Shown here: one piece after another, positions 1-7,741 of the stretch
How the letters are laid out: each line of letters starts with the position of its first letter
Position numbering within the stretch: the stretch's first letter is position 1
The notes under the pieces: model-generated
What the model was told of the DNA's origin: nothing
The model's input: the letters and a program-made list of their open reading frames with translations, nothing else
Database searches by the model: none
Translations under genes and position numbers: made by a program
Source of the DNA: Kiritimatiellota bacterium
GTDB taxonomy: Bacteria > Verrucomicrobiota > Kiritimatiellia > JAAZAB01
Direction of reading: 5' to 3'
DNA length: 10,000 nt
Assembly (NCBI GenBank): GCA_008636095.1
Contig: VSJD01000209.1
Location: 1-10,000, forward strand

Positions 1-628
1 CATCTGCCATAAGCAAGGCCTTGAAATGACGGTTTACAGCGGCTACGAGTGCGAGGACACGCATATGCTTTACGGCGTGGACTGGCACAAGCTGGGGCCG
101 CAGGTGGACAAGGGGTATTGCGGCTATGGCCTCAACCCGGCACGGATCGCCGAGACCAAAGCCTGCCTGGGCCAGGCACCGCTGATCGGCGGTTTGCTTA
201 CCACCGGCGAACGTCTGCAGGGCCATACGCCGGCGCAGATTCTACAGCAGTTGCTGGCCTGTGGCGGCGGTGTGCTCATCTGGTATGAGGCTGGCTGGGA
301 CGCCGGTCTGTTGCAATCGGTCGCCAAGGTCACGAAAATGGTCGCCGGTTGCGAGGACATTCTTACCGCCGGCCAGCGCTGCGACACCTTGGTGACGATT
401 GGCGGCGGCCTGAAGGCCGGCAACCTCGCGGCCTTCCGGTTGGATAACAGACTGCTGGTATTGCTGTGGAACAATTCCGGTAATCCGTGCGAGGCGCGCT
501 TGAAGTTTCCTGAAAAAACGGTCGGACTGACGGAGTTTGCCACCGGCCGGCAACTGCCCGCGCCGCCGTCAGAGACGGTAGTGACGGTGCCGGCGGGCGA
601 GTTTGTGGTCATTACCGCGAAGCTCTGA
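1..628 (+). CDS. C-terminal part of a glycosidase-like barrel protein (partial, 5' end outside the window)
   Basis: The reading frame is open from base 2 to the TGA at 626-628 and gives about 208 residues, so the ATG at 26 is an internal methionine and not the start. The residues align with the last ~210 residues of the 997-residue protein on the other strand: shared blocks are VYSGY, YGVDW, CGYG, a PLxxG strand and GGVLI, in the same order and spacing. It therefore represents the last strands of a TIM-barrel-like domain plus a small C-terminal beta domain of the kind that closes many glycoside hydrolases. The N-terminal part, where CBM9 and the CxC..C motif sit in the paralog, is not visible. 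One difference matters: the Glu after PLVVG in the long paralog is Leu here (PLIGGL). The sequence is much more GC-rich than the paralog. Substrate unknown; activity as a hydrolase is inferred only. Confidence 0.75.
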   Translation, partial: ICHKQGLEMTVYSGYECEDTHMLYGVDWHKLGPQVDKGYCGYGLNPARIAETKACLGQAPLIGGLLTTGERLQGHTPAQILQQLLACGGGVLIWYEAGWDAGLLQSVAKVTKMVAGCEDILTAGQRCDTLVTIGGGLKAGNLAAFRLDNRLLVLLWNNSGNPCEARLKFPEKTVGLTEFATGRQLPAPPSETVVTVPAGEFVVITAKL

Positions 629-812
629 GCGGCGCTGGGGGAAAAGGCGGTTACAAAAAACGAGTGACCGGAAATCCTGGCACGGAATCAGGAGAACAAA
701 ATATGAACGCAGCGCTAAAAAAGGAGAGCGGTATGTATTTAATTAAGGTTGTCTTCTCTGTCTTGCTGTTATTGCATATCCAAAATTAAGGTATAAGTCT
801 TCAAAACAACCC
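629..812. other. Intergenic stretch with a short orphan ORF and no clear promoter or terminator
   Basis: Between the barrel gene and the lipoprotein gene. It holds a 7-bp imperfect hairpin (648-654 with 664-670, one G-T pair) that is not followed by a T-run, so it is not a convincing terminator. It also holds two good ribosome binding sites, AGGAG at 690-694 and AAGGAG at 721-726, both serving the short ORF described separately. A TATAAG sits at 792-797 but the nearest TTG-type -35 candidates are 14 or 23 bases away, so I do not call a promoter. Confidence 0.5.
703..789 (+). CDS. Short ORF (28 aa) resembling an isolated signal-peptide start
   Basis: The ATG at 703 follows AGGAG by 8 bases. 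A second in-frame ATG at 733 follows AAGGAG by 6 bases. Either start reads into MYLIKVVFSVLLLLHIQN and stops at the TAA at 787-789. A Lys followed by a run of hydrophobic residues is what the first part of a Sec signal peptide looks like, but there is no mature protein behind it. The next gene begins 23 bases later in another frame and has no ribosome binding site of its own, so this could be a leader peptide that couples translation to it, or the intact start of a gene whose body has been lost. No homology is recognised. It may also be non-coding. Confidence 0.35.
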   Translation: MNAALKKESGMYLIKVVFSVLLLLHIQN

Positions 813-1850
813 ATGGCAAACCGTTCCATAACGAAAGTGATAAACAATCATGAAAAAATGTTGCATTTAATATTTTGTGTCCTTCTTATCTGGCTATTGG
901 GATGTATAAACGGCAAAACGGAGGAAAAAATGGAAGGCGTCAGTTTTATGGATTTCTGCGGTTATCCAAAATGTACCGTACTGTCCAATACTTCTGCCAG
1001 AGTCGTATTGGGACCGCACTGTGGCGGACGTATTCTGGAATATTCGCTTAATGGCGTAAACGTTATCAAACTTGATCCGAAACATGATGGCTGGATTTAC
1101 GTCCCTGGCAAATCGGCGATTGATCCTTACGGTGGACGTTTTGATATCGGCCCGGAGATGGTAATCCCGCTCCATCCTGATCTTTGGGTTGGCCCATGGC
1201 AGGCCGAGGCGATTGGCTCAAGGACCGTGCGCATGACAAGCCTGCCGGATAAGCCGACCGGGGTGCAACTGGTCCGGGAATTCGAGCTGGCCAGGGATTC
1301 TACCCGTCTGCGCTGCACTCAGATCATCCGGAATATCTCAGAAACGCCAAAAAACTGGTGCCACTGGAGCCGAACACTGGCGGTTGGAGGAGGCATCTGT
1401 GTAATACCGCTCACTCCAGATAGTCGTTTCCCTAATAAATATATTATGTATGGACCGGGAACAGTGATGAATTATAAGCCCAACGACACAAATATCACCG
1501 TCAGTAATGATTTCCTGATAATCAGCGGCATTCCTCAATTTCCCAAGCTGGGAATTGATTCTTATGCCGGCTGGTTCTCTTATATAATGAAGAATAACAT
1601 CATGTTCATTAAACATTTTCCGGTGTATCCGGAACGCATCTACAACGAAATGGCCGGCATCACTATCTCTATTTATTATTATACCGACCTCTTCTGCGAG
1701 CTGGAACCGATCGGGCCAAAGGAAAACATCAAGCCCGGCGAGTCCGCCGCCTATACGGAAGACTGGTGTCTTGTGCCCTTTGATTATCCCAGGGATGGCA
1801 AGATTGATTCAGCCAAAGTAAAAGACACGGTAGAGAAAAATATCCGTTGA
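813..1850 (+). CDS. DUF4380-like (aldose-1-epimerase-like fold) predicted lipoprotein
   Basis: 345 residues from the first ATG. The N-terminus has a basic stretch, a hydrophobic run and the lipobox LLGC (Cys at about residue 31), so the product is predicted to be lipid-anchored after signal peptidase II cleavage. The body has the pattern GGRILEYSLNG near residue 70 and GGRFDIGPE near residue 108, followed by beta-rich sequence with CHWSRT near residue 182. This matches my memory of DUF4380 and related mutarotase-like proteins, which have a galactose-mutarotase-like beta-sandwich and often sit near sugar-degradation genes. A specific reaction cannot be assigned. The start is uncertain: ATG 813, GTG 837 and ATG 858 are all in frame, none has a Shine-Dalgarno site, and ATG 858 would leave almost no basic residues before the hydrophobic run, which favours 813 or 837. 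Its role in sugar handling is inferred from the neighbourhood. Confidence 0.65.
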   Translation: MANRSITKVINNHEKMLHLIFCVLLIWLLGCINGKTEEKMEGVSFMDFCGYPKCTVLSNTSARVVLGPHCGGRILEYSLNGVNVIKLDPKHDGWIYVPGKSAIDPYGGRFDIGPEMVIPLHPDLWVGPWQAEAIGSRTVRMTSLPDKPTGVQLVREFELARDSTRLRCTQIIRNISETPKNWCHWSRTLAVGGGICVIPLTPDSRFPNKYIMYGPGTVMNYKPNDTNITVSNDFLIISGIPQFPKLGIDSYAGWFSYIMKNNIMFIKHFPVYPERIYNEMAGITISIYYYTDLFCELEPIGPKENIKPGESAAYTEDWCLVPFDYPRDGKIDSAKVKDTVEKNIR

Positions 1851-2143
1851 CCAGATTGTCCTATCGGATTGGCAATTGATGAGGAGTTATGGTAACGCGG
1901 ATACCGGCCAAAACAGGTCCACACGAAGGCACAGGCTCGGGCCCAGTGCCCCACACCGGAACCCTGTCGCCGAATGGCGATTTTTCTTGACGCCCCTCGT
2001 TTGGCACGGTACTCTTCCTCCATTAAACAGGCATTTACGAAGACGTTGCCTACGCCATTAATATGTGTTGCGATAACTACGGGTCGCAGGGTGTATTATC
2101 CGTGATCATTGGTAAAAATATAAAGACACCCCAGGGGCGTGAA
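1851..2143. other. Intergenic region with one probable terminator
   Basis: Lies between the lipoprotein gene and the beta-helix gene. Besides the hairpin at 1967-1988 it has a GC-rich imperfect dyad, GGCAC at 1928-1932 facing GTGCC at 1946-1950. Small open frames here (for example 1876-2061) give arginine-rich, low-complexity translations with no ribosome binding site and are judged non-coding. A weak TATAAA at 2119-2124 lies 19 bases before the beta-helix start but lacks a good -35 box. Confidence 0.5.
1967..1988 (+). terminator. Probable intrinsic terminator after the lipoprotein gene
   Basis: TCGCC at 1967-1971 pairs with GGCGA at 1976-1980 across a GAAT loop and is followed directly by TTTTTCTT. 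The position, about 115 bases after the lipoprotein stop and before the next gene on the same strand, fits. The 5-bp stem is short for a strong terminator. Confidence 0.5.
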
Positions 2144-2146
2144 ATG
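2133..2146 (+). promoter_or_regulatory. Ribosome binding site that fixes the beta-helix start at ATG 2144
   Basis: AGGGG at 2133-2137 lies 6 bases before ATG 2144. The longer open frame from ATG 2063 has no such site and would put 27 non-signal residues ahead of a normal signal peptide, so 2144 is preferred. Confidence 0.65.
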
Positions 2147-3577
2147 ACTAATCTAAATTTTCACCGAACAGCGGATTGTGTCGGTCGAACATGTCTGTTT
2201 GCGGTTGTCTGGCTTGTTAGCGCCCTGGCGGTGCAGGCCGCCGACACGCATTACGTCTCAATGCCCGGGGGCTATGGCACGAACGATACTGCCGGCGGCT
2301 ATACCAACTGGGAGGGTGCGGCGACTCAAATTCAATGGGCGGTGACTGCGGCCGTTGACGGCGATACGGTGCTGGTTACCAACGGAACATATAATCTGAC
2401 CAACCAGATTGTCGTGACGAACGCAATTACACTGCAAAGCGTGAATGGCCGTGACTTTACATTTATCAACGGCAATTATCCCGCCTATTCCAACCGGTGC
2501 ATGTTGTTGAGTGATACCAATACTGGCATAGCGATAGTGGATGGGTTTACAATATCTAATGGGTATATTACGACTAGTTCTGGCGGTGGCGTTTACATAT
2601 TTGGCGGATCCTTGAAAAATTGCCACATTCACGACAATTACGGCGCATACGGCGGTGGTGTTGCTATGGCTACGGTCCCATGGGGGAGACCATTCTATTA
2701 CGCGAAGCAAGATGTTTTAAATTGTATTATCAACAGTAATCGGGGGGGGAACTTTGGCGGCGCATTAATAGGTGGCGGACAATACGGTGGCAATTGTGGC
2801 ATGGTAAGCAATTGCGTTATTTCATACAATACCGCAACCACAGCCGGATATCCCGGAGGTTTGGAACTTGGGGAAAAGTCTATGTATAATTCCGAAATTT
2901 CCTATAATACCGGACCTATCGGCGGTATTAAGGCCGGCTGGAACGCCAGCATGATCTATGAATGTAAAATTATCGGTAACAGCGGAACTGACTGTGGCGG
3001 GGTAAGTTTCTCAAAGGGTCATACCTGGGGTTTGAGAAATTGTCTGGTCTACAGCAACCATGCCACAACCGGTGCAGGTGGCGTTAAGATTTGGATGGAG
3101 TGCCGTTATGTAATTAGCGACATCATACGCAACAGCACGATAGTTTCTAATTCCACCGACTCTTCAACTAATGCCGGCGGAATCTATTTTTACAGTTTGG
3201 CCAACTCGAACGAGAGTGCCTCAATTTATAATTCCATTGTGTATTACAATTCAGCCGGCGGCCCATATAGCAATGTTTGCAATGGCCTCGGTAGCACTAA
3301 TATTAATGTTTATAATTGTTGTATTGGGACGACTAACGATGCATTCTTGCCGGCAACGAACGTCAATAATATTATTTACGCCGATCCGTTATTGATTGAT
3401 CTGCCCGTCGGAAATTGTCGTTTAAGTTCCAGTTCGCCCTGTATCAATGCCGGGATGTTCGAGACCTGGATGACGACGGGTGTTGATCTTGATAACCGCA
3501 TCCGTATCCGGTACGGGATCGTGGACCTGGGGGCGTATGAGTTTGTCCGCAGCGGCACCATCTACGGTTTCCATTAG
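2144..3577 (+). CDS. Secreted right-handed parallel beta-helix protein with choice-of-anchor-like C-terminus
   Basis: 477 residues from ATG 2144. A signal peptide with a hydrophobic core (FAVVWLVSALAVQA) ends at a likely AVQA|AD cleavage site. The mature part opens with the start typical of this group (an Ala-X-Gln-X-Ala-V helix followed by GDTVLVTNGTY and then a cap strand). It continues with about nine imperfect rungs of the form N-C/S-x-I-x-x-N followed by a Gly-Gly turn, for example LKNCHIHDN, VLNCIINSN, VSNCVISYN, LRNCLVYSN and IRNSTIVSN. This is the pattern of pectate-lyase-like and Pmp-like beta-helices. The end (SPCINAG, then DLDNR, then VDLGAYE) matches the choice-of-anchor type Q domain seen in surface proteins. 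There are only about ten residues after that, and I see no PEP-CTERM or LPXTG-type sorting tail. No catalytic residues can be named. Binding or cleavage of a polysaccharide at the cell surface is possible, and so is an adhesin-like role. An eight-G tract lies inside it. Confidence 0.8.
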   Translation: MTNLNFHRTADCVGRTCLFAVVWLVSALAVQAADTHYVSMPGGYGTNDTAGGYTNWEGAATQIQWAVTAAVDGDTVLVTNGTYNLTNQIVVTNAITLQSVNGRDFTFINGNYPAYSNRCMLLSDTNTGIAIVDGFTISNGYITTSSGGGVYIFGGSLKNCHIHDNYGAYGGGVAMATVPWGRPFYYAKQDVLNCIINSNRGGNFGGALIGGGQYGGNCGMVSNCVISYNTATTAGYPGGLELGEKSMYNSEISYNTGPIGGIKAGWNASMIYECKIIGNSGTDCGGVSFSKGHTWGLRNCLVYSNHATTGAGGVKIWMECRYVISDIIRNSTIVSNSTDSSTNAGGIYFYSLANSNESASIYNSIVYYNSAGGPYSNVCNGLGSTNINVYNCCIGTTNDAFLPATNVNNIIYADPLLIDLPVGNCRLSSSSPCINAGMFETWMTTGVDLDNRIRIRYGIVDLGAYEFVRSGTIYGFH

Positions 3578-6567
3578 CCCGGACATTTTATTACAAATAC
3601 TGCGGCATCGTGCGGCAAAATGTCGGCATTAATCGTGTTCACATGGCCCAAATCCTTGCCGCCGTAATAGTCAAGGACGCGCGTGTTTTCGCCGAGATTT
3701 TGATTGGTAATGACCACTTTCCGGACGACATTTTCCTCGTTGATAATCACAATCAATCTTGTCTGGCCGTCCGTGAAAACCACCACGCTATCCGGTTCAA
3801 TGCCGGAAACCTTGACCAGGGAAGAATCTTTATTCCGGGTAAGGAACAGCGGCTCGTAATCCTTTACCAGTCTGGATACTTCCGCCAGGGCGTAAAACGT
3901 TCTCCCGTCAAGCTCGGTCAGCGTGTAAATCAGCACCCCGCCCGTTCCATCCGTAACCCGCCTTAAAAGGGTCGCTTTGCTTGCATACGCCGGATATATT
4001 TGCTTTTTAACATCATAGGGATAAACTATCTCGCCGACAACCAGAGGGGTTTTGCCGAGGGCGGCAAGGGTGTCATTGATTGTTTTTTCGGAACGTCCGT
4101 ACCCGCACATGGCGTAATCAATCTTGCCGGCCAGCATTGACCAGTCAACCCCATAGCCCTCCTTGGTTCTTTCATCTTGATAACCGCTATAGACCGAGAA
4201 GATTGCCTCAGGATTGGCCTTTTTTACTGCTTCCCGCTCTTTTCCGGCTACTAAAGCCATGCGCATGTTCATAAACCTGATCCATTCATTAGGGTAATCC
4301 TTCTTGATACTCGCCGAGGTAATTTTTATCGAAGGGGAGATTTGGGAGGATTCTTTGAACTTCTCTAAACAACGGGGGCAGTAGCAGGAAAGATAACCAT
4401 GCCAGACTCCATTTTCACAATCCCAGTTAACATGGCCTAATTTTCGACTCTTTACATGTTCGCCAATTCGCTCCACAACAAATTCCCAGGCAGAGGAATC
4501 CTTATCCAAAAGAAAACTGGTACAAGGGTACCTGTAACTGACGTTGCCTTTATCATCCAATAAGGCATGTTCAGGATGTTGTTTAAGATAGGAACTGCAA
4601 TCTATGCCATTCCCTCCTGTGGCGTTTATAAGACTGGCATTTCTTAAGTTAATTCCTGCTGGAATCGACTTGCCATATATTATGTCGTTAAATCCGACCG
4701 CCGCAAACCCCGCCATTATTTTTTTTGCCAGATCAGGATTGTCCAGCCTGCTCAGCCAGCCAGTCCATAACTGGAAAATATACTTTTGCGGCTGGCCCCC
4801 TTTTATGGGCGGCAGAATATTGACGGCCAGTTTCTGGGGCACTTCGGCAATATTGCCGTTTTCCGCGCCCAGGTAATAATAAAATTCGGTTTTGCCGCTC
4901 TTGTCCCCCAGTTCCGGGAGCTGAACCGGAATAGAGACAAACTGATATGAGCCGAGCTTGTTGTTGAACGGCAGGTTGGTATTTACGCTAATCTGGTATT
5001 TAACGTAATTCTTGCCGTTGCGCGCGACCTTTTCGCTCCCTTTCACGGAACAAGTTGCCCTCTTATAGTAACCGCTGGCTCCGAGCACTTTAAACTCTTC
5101 CGGAACTTCAAGATAAAAATTATAATCATTCAGCGTCCTGCCCGCCAGCCCCTCGGGAACCAGGAAAAGCTGCTGGATGCTGTTCCGGGCTATTGATATT
5201 CCGCCCTTCTGCCAGTTCGGCCAGAATTTGCTTGTATTTAAAACGATTGATTTGCGGTAATATCCCTTGGCCTTGAATTCACTGCCCGCGGCCGAGGCAA
5301 AATTCCAGGCGCCGGCGTTGAAGGCCCTGGCATTCCAATTGCTTTCGGCCGATTCGGAATATTTCCAGGTATTGTCCAGCGGAATAACATGTGTTCTGAC
5401 CGTAAATCCGCCCTTGAGCGTCCCTTCTGTTTTAATCCCCACTATATTCTCGCCTTTCAACAGAAATCCCTGCTTGTCTATTTTCTGGCCGTTTAAATAT
5501 ATTTCATAGGCTGAATTTCCGGAAAGGTCAGCGGCCAGGGCTGATGATTTAACATCCGAACGATAAGCAGGTGTCCGGTAATATGTTTTCAGATTCAAAG
5601 GATTCACTATCCCGAACTGCGCCATAAACTCTCCATCCTTGTCCAGCGCATAATTTAAATCCAAGGCCGTCTTTTCCGATATGTCAAAGTCCTTTAAGGT
5701 TCTGGCCGGGACGGACTGGGCGAATTCAACCAGGCTTTCCAGCCGCACGTGAAAATTGGTGCCGGGCGGCAATACCGAGCAATTGAGCGTATTTGATCCG
5801 CGGACAAAACCACCGTAGTCCAGATTCCTGACCTGCGGAACCGCTCCCGCAAGAACCATCCGGCCGAAGCCTCCCGGGGTGTGAAAAGCTTTTTCCATCG
5901 GCTGCCAGAGACTCCCCTCCTTACCAAAGCAATTATGCCTGCCGATTTGGAATCCGAACGTTTGATCCAGGATCGGATTGATTTTCAGGCTCGCTAAAGG
6001 AACCGCGCATTCCACTGTCCAGCAGCCATCGCCGATCTGCGATTTTACAGTCGCTTCACTGTTCCATGTTTTGTCCCTGTTCCCCCACGAATTCGCGCCG
6101 GAGCACAGGCCATCATTGACCGCGCCATTGGCATTGATGAAAATATCGTAGAAACTGTTTTTAGCTACATCCGGCTGAAGCAGGACAAGCACCCAATCGT
6201 CGGCAAAGAGTTTATCATCGTCATTGGCGCAAACATCTTTTTTAAACGCCTGCAGTTGATTCTGAACGGGGTCAAGGCAACCCTGGGCGCAATGGAAGGC
6301 GATATATAAATTTTTCCGGTCGTAACAGATATAGGCCTTGGTCTGTTCCAGCGCCTTTTTGTCGGATGTGTCGGCATTGATAAAAGGCGCAATTTCAACG
6401 GAGTTTTGCCAGCAGGCGTCATCCAGCTTGCCGTCAATAACCGGAGCGGCCGGAGTTTTCCCGGCCGCGATCAGGCCGGGCAATGGGGCCGCCACGGCAA
6501 AATTACCAAGGACCAGCCATGCCGCGTACGATATGATAAGCATTGATTTTGTTATGAACGCATGCAC
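3574..6567 (-). CDS. Secreted multidomain glycosidase-like protein: CBM9-like module plus TIM-barrel-like domain
   Basis: 997 residues from a GTG start. Residues 1-27 are a signal peptide with an AVA|AP cleavage site. Residues ~30-241 resemble the CBM9 family: VIDGKLDDACW at the start, a YICYDRKNLYIAF strand, a DDWVLVLL strand, and WTVECAVPLASL near the end. Residues ~350-445 contain a jelly-roll-like stretch (YEIYLNG, then GENIVGIKT) as found in accessory domains of large glycosidases. Residues ~594-905 look like a beta/alpha barrel, with HVNWDCENG at ~712-720, the cysteine cluster CYCPRC at 728-733, YSGY and YGVDW at ~793-809, and PLVVGE at ~841-846. A beta domain closes the protein (~906-997). 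Asp716, Glu718 and Glu846 are candidate acidic active-site residues, by position only. CYCPxC sequences also occur in barrel glycosidases of the GH42-like type, often as a metal or structural site. Substrate unknown. It is probably co-transcribed with the gene upstream (46-base gap). Confidence 0.75.
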   Translation of the reverse strand: MHAFITKSMLIISYAAWLVLGNFAVAAPLPGLIAAGKTPAAPVIDGKLDDACWQNSVEIAPFINADTSDKKALEQTKAYICYDRKNLYIAFHCAQGCLDPVQNQLQAFKKDVCANDDDKLFADDWVLVLLQPDVAKNSFYDIFINANGAVNDGLCSGANSWGNRDKTWNSEATVKSQIGDGCWTVECAVPLASLKINPILDQTFGFQIGRHNCFGKEGSLWQPMEKAFHTPGGFGRMVLAGAVPQVRNLDYGGFVRGSNTLNCSVLPPGTNFHVRLESLVEFAQSVPARTLKDFDISEKTALDLNYALDKDGEFMAQFGIVNPLNLKTYYRTPAYRSDVKSSALAADLSGNSAYEIYLNGQKIDKQGFLLKGENIVGIKTEGTLKGGFTVRTHVIPLDNTWKYSESAESNWNARAFNAGAWNFASAAGSEFKAKGYYRKSIVLNTSKFWPNWQKGGISIARNSIQQLFLVPEGLAGRTLNDYNFYLEVPEEFKVLGASGYYKRATCSVKGSEKVARNGKNYVKYQISVNTNLPFNNKLGSYQFVSIPVQLPELGDKSGKTEFYYYLGAENGNIAEVPQKLAVNILPPIKGGQPQKYIFQLWTGWLSRLDNPDLAKKIMAGFAAVGFNDIIYGKSIPAGINLRNASLINATGGNGIDCSSYLKQHPEHALLDDKGNVSYRYPCTSFLLDKDSSAWEFVVERIGEHVKSRKLGHVNWDCENGVWHGYLSCYCPRCLEKFKESSQISPSIKITSASIKKDYPNEWIRFMNMRMALVAGKEREAVKKANPEAIFSVYSGYQDERTKEGYGVDWSMLAGKIDYAMCGYGRSEKTINDTLAALGKTPLVVGEIVYPYDVKKQIYPAYASKATLLRRVTDGTGGVLIYTLTELDGRTFYALAEVSRLVKDYEPLFLTRNKDSSLVKVSGIEPDSVVVFTDGQTRLIVIINEENVVRKVVITNQNLGENTRVLDYYGGKDLGHVNTINADILPHDAAVFVIKCPG

Positions 6568-6581
6568 TTGTTTCCTCCTCC
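6565..6581 (-). promoter_or_regulatory. Strong ribosome binding site supporting a GTG start
   Basis: On the minus strand GGAGGAGG (plus-strand 6574-6581) lies 6 bases before a GTG at 6567-6565. The next in-frame ATG, eight codons downstream at 6543, lacks such a site and would shorten the basic part of the signal peptide. The GTG is therefore the likely start. Confidence 0.75.
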
Positions 6582-6613
6582 GGATGGTTGGTTTATAAAA
6601 ATTACATTTGCCT

Positions 6614-7741
6614 TCAACGATTGGGAATCACTTTGTCCAATTCTATTTCACTCAAATCACTGCGGGTGGCGATGACGATTGAATCCAGTTTTGCGACCGC
6701 ATCCTTATCGCCGGCTCCGGCGCTGACTATGAAACTTTTCCCGATTTTATACGACAATGGCCCCGTCCTGACCCAAACCCATTTTTCGGCCGCGGGAATT
6801 GTGGCGCGCGCAAATACTTCAGTGACGGACTTTCTGTAGATCAGGTCCATGGACTTCATGCTGGCATTATTTACCATAACCCTGAGATAAACATAAAAAG
6901 GCCGCCCCGTCTGAGGCAGGGGCACGTTTTCCGCAAGACCGAAATAACTTTTGCCCTCAACGTATGCGCTGCCGCCGGCGCTTTTGTCTTTTACCAGTTT
7001 ACCCGCCGCGCCGTCGGCCGGATAACGCTCCGCTTCAAACCGGATCGGATCCATTTCAACATCGGGCATTTCCGGAGCTTTTATCATTTCAATTTTGAAG
7101 TCACAGATGTTGAGCGTGCCTTCCTGCGGTTTGTCGGAAACAAGCAGTAAATTAGGGCTGAAGCCCGCGGTTTCCGCAAAGAACTCCAATTCAAAATCCT
7201 GCCAGTCCGTGGAAAGAATCCGTGTCGGACCATAGACCCATCCGCCCCTGTAAACAGACAACATGCCCCGGCCTTCGCCCATAAGTTTGCAGGAAATTAA
7301 ATATCGGTTTTGCGGCTCAACTGTTAAATCCGTTTTGACCCCTGCCAGCGTTTTTTTGCCGGGCGTCTTGACTTGCATTACTGTTTTCCGGATCGGCGGC
7401 TTAGGTGCGGTTTCCGGGGATCGGACCTGGGCTGGGGTGGGGGTGTTTTTTTTAAATCCCCAAAAAACAAGCAGTTTTTCCTTTAAAACCATCCATTTAC
7501 TACCGGGTTGTGGGGATTTTGCTGCGCTCTGGTCGGAGGTTGGGACAGGTTCTGGAACAGGAATTTCAACCGATTCAATCGTAATTGTGACTTTAGGCTC
7601 CTCGTTATCGTAAGGTTGCCATTTTGAATAATCTGTTGCGATAGGCAGGGGAGCAGCGGCAAGGCTGTTTTGTGAAAGAATAAGAATCAGAAAAAGCAGT
7701 TTCACGCTAATTGCCATGGATTGGATTAACTTGCCATTCAT
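6614..7741 (-). CDS. Secreted two-domain carbohydrate-binding-like protein with a proline-rich linker
   Basis: 375 residues. A signal peptide (hydrophobic core LLFLILIL) ends near LAA|APLP, giving a mature N-terminus nearly identical to that of the 997-residue protein. Residues ~35-60 begin a beta domain (WQPY, then VTITIE). This is interrupted at ~61-120 by a Pro/Lys-rich segment (PVPEPVPTS, KNTPTPAQ, APKPPIRK). It resumes at ~121-222 with YLISCKLMGEGRG, DWQDFELEFFAE and LNICDFKIE, the pattern of CBM4/CBM9-type jelly rolls. A second domain at ~232-362 starts with IRFEAERYPADGA and ends with KLDSIVIATRSD, the classic outline of CBM6/CBM35-like sandwiches. No catalytic domain is visible. Likely job: binding a carbohydrate or helping the downstream enzyme, with which it shares an operon. 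Family assignment is from recognition of the pattern only. Confidence 0.65.
   Translation of the reverse strand: MNGKLIQSMAISVKLLFLILILSQNSLAAAPLPIATDYSKWQPYDNEEPKVTITIESVEIPVPEPVPTSDQSAAKSPQPGSKWMVLKEKLLVFWGFKKNTPTPAQVRSPETAPKPPIRKTVMQVKTPGKKTLAGVKTDLTVEPQNRYLISCKLMGEGRGMLSVYRGGWVYGPTRILSTDWQDFELEFFAETAGFSPNLLLVSDKPQEGTLNICDFKIEMIKAPEMPDVEMDPIRFEAERYPADGAAGKLVKDKSAGGSAYVEGKSYFGLAENVPLPQTGRPFYVYLRVMVNNASMKSMDLIYRKSVTEVFARATIPAAEKWVWVRTGPLSYKIGKSFIVSAGAGDKDAVAKLDSIVIATRSDLSEIELDKVIPNR

Noticed and set aside
124..612. Long antisense open frame opposite the first gene.
   Set aside because: Low-complexity Pro/Ser/Arg-rich translation; typical shadow frame of a GC-rich gene whose plus-strand product aligns with a paralog.
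648..670. Hairpin CGGTTAC/GTGACCG as terminator of the first gene.
   Set aside because: Contains a G-T pair, has a long loop and no T-run follows it.
678..693. TGGCACGG as the -24 box of a sigma54 promoter (a second TGGCACGG lies at 2002-2009).
   Set aside because: Neither is followed by a TTGC-type -12 box at the right spacing.
1876..2061. 61-codon open frame between the lipoprotein and beta-helix genes.
   Set aside because: No ribosome site, arginine- and histidine-rich translation with no domain, and it spans the terminator hairpin.
2258..2710. 150-codon antisense frame inside the beta-helix gene.
   Set aside because: Shadow of a clearly coding strand with beta-helix repeats; no domain or ribosome site.
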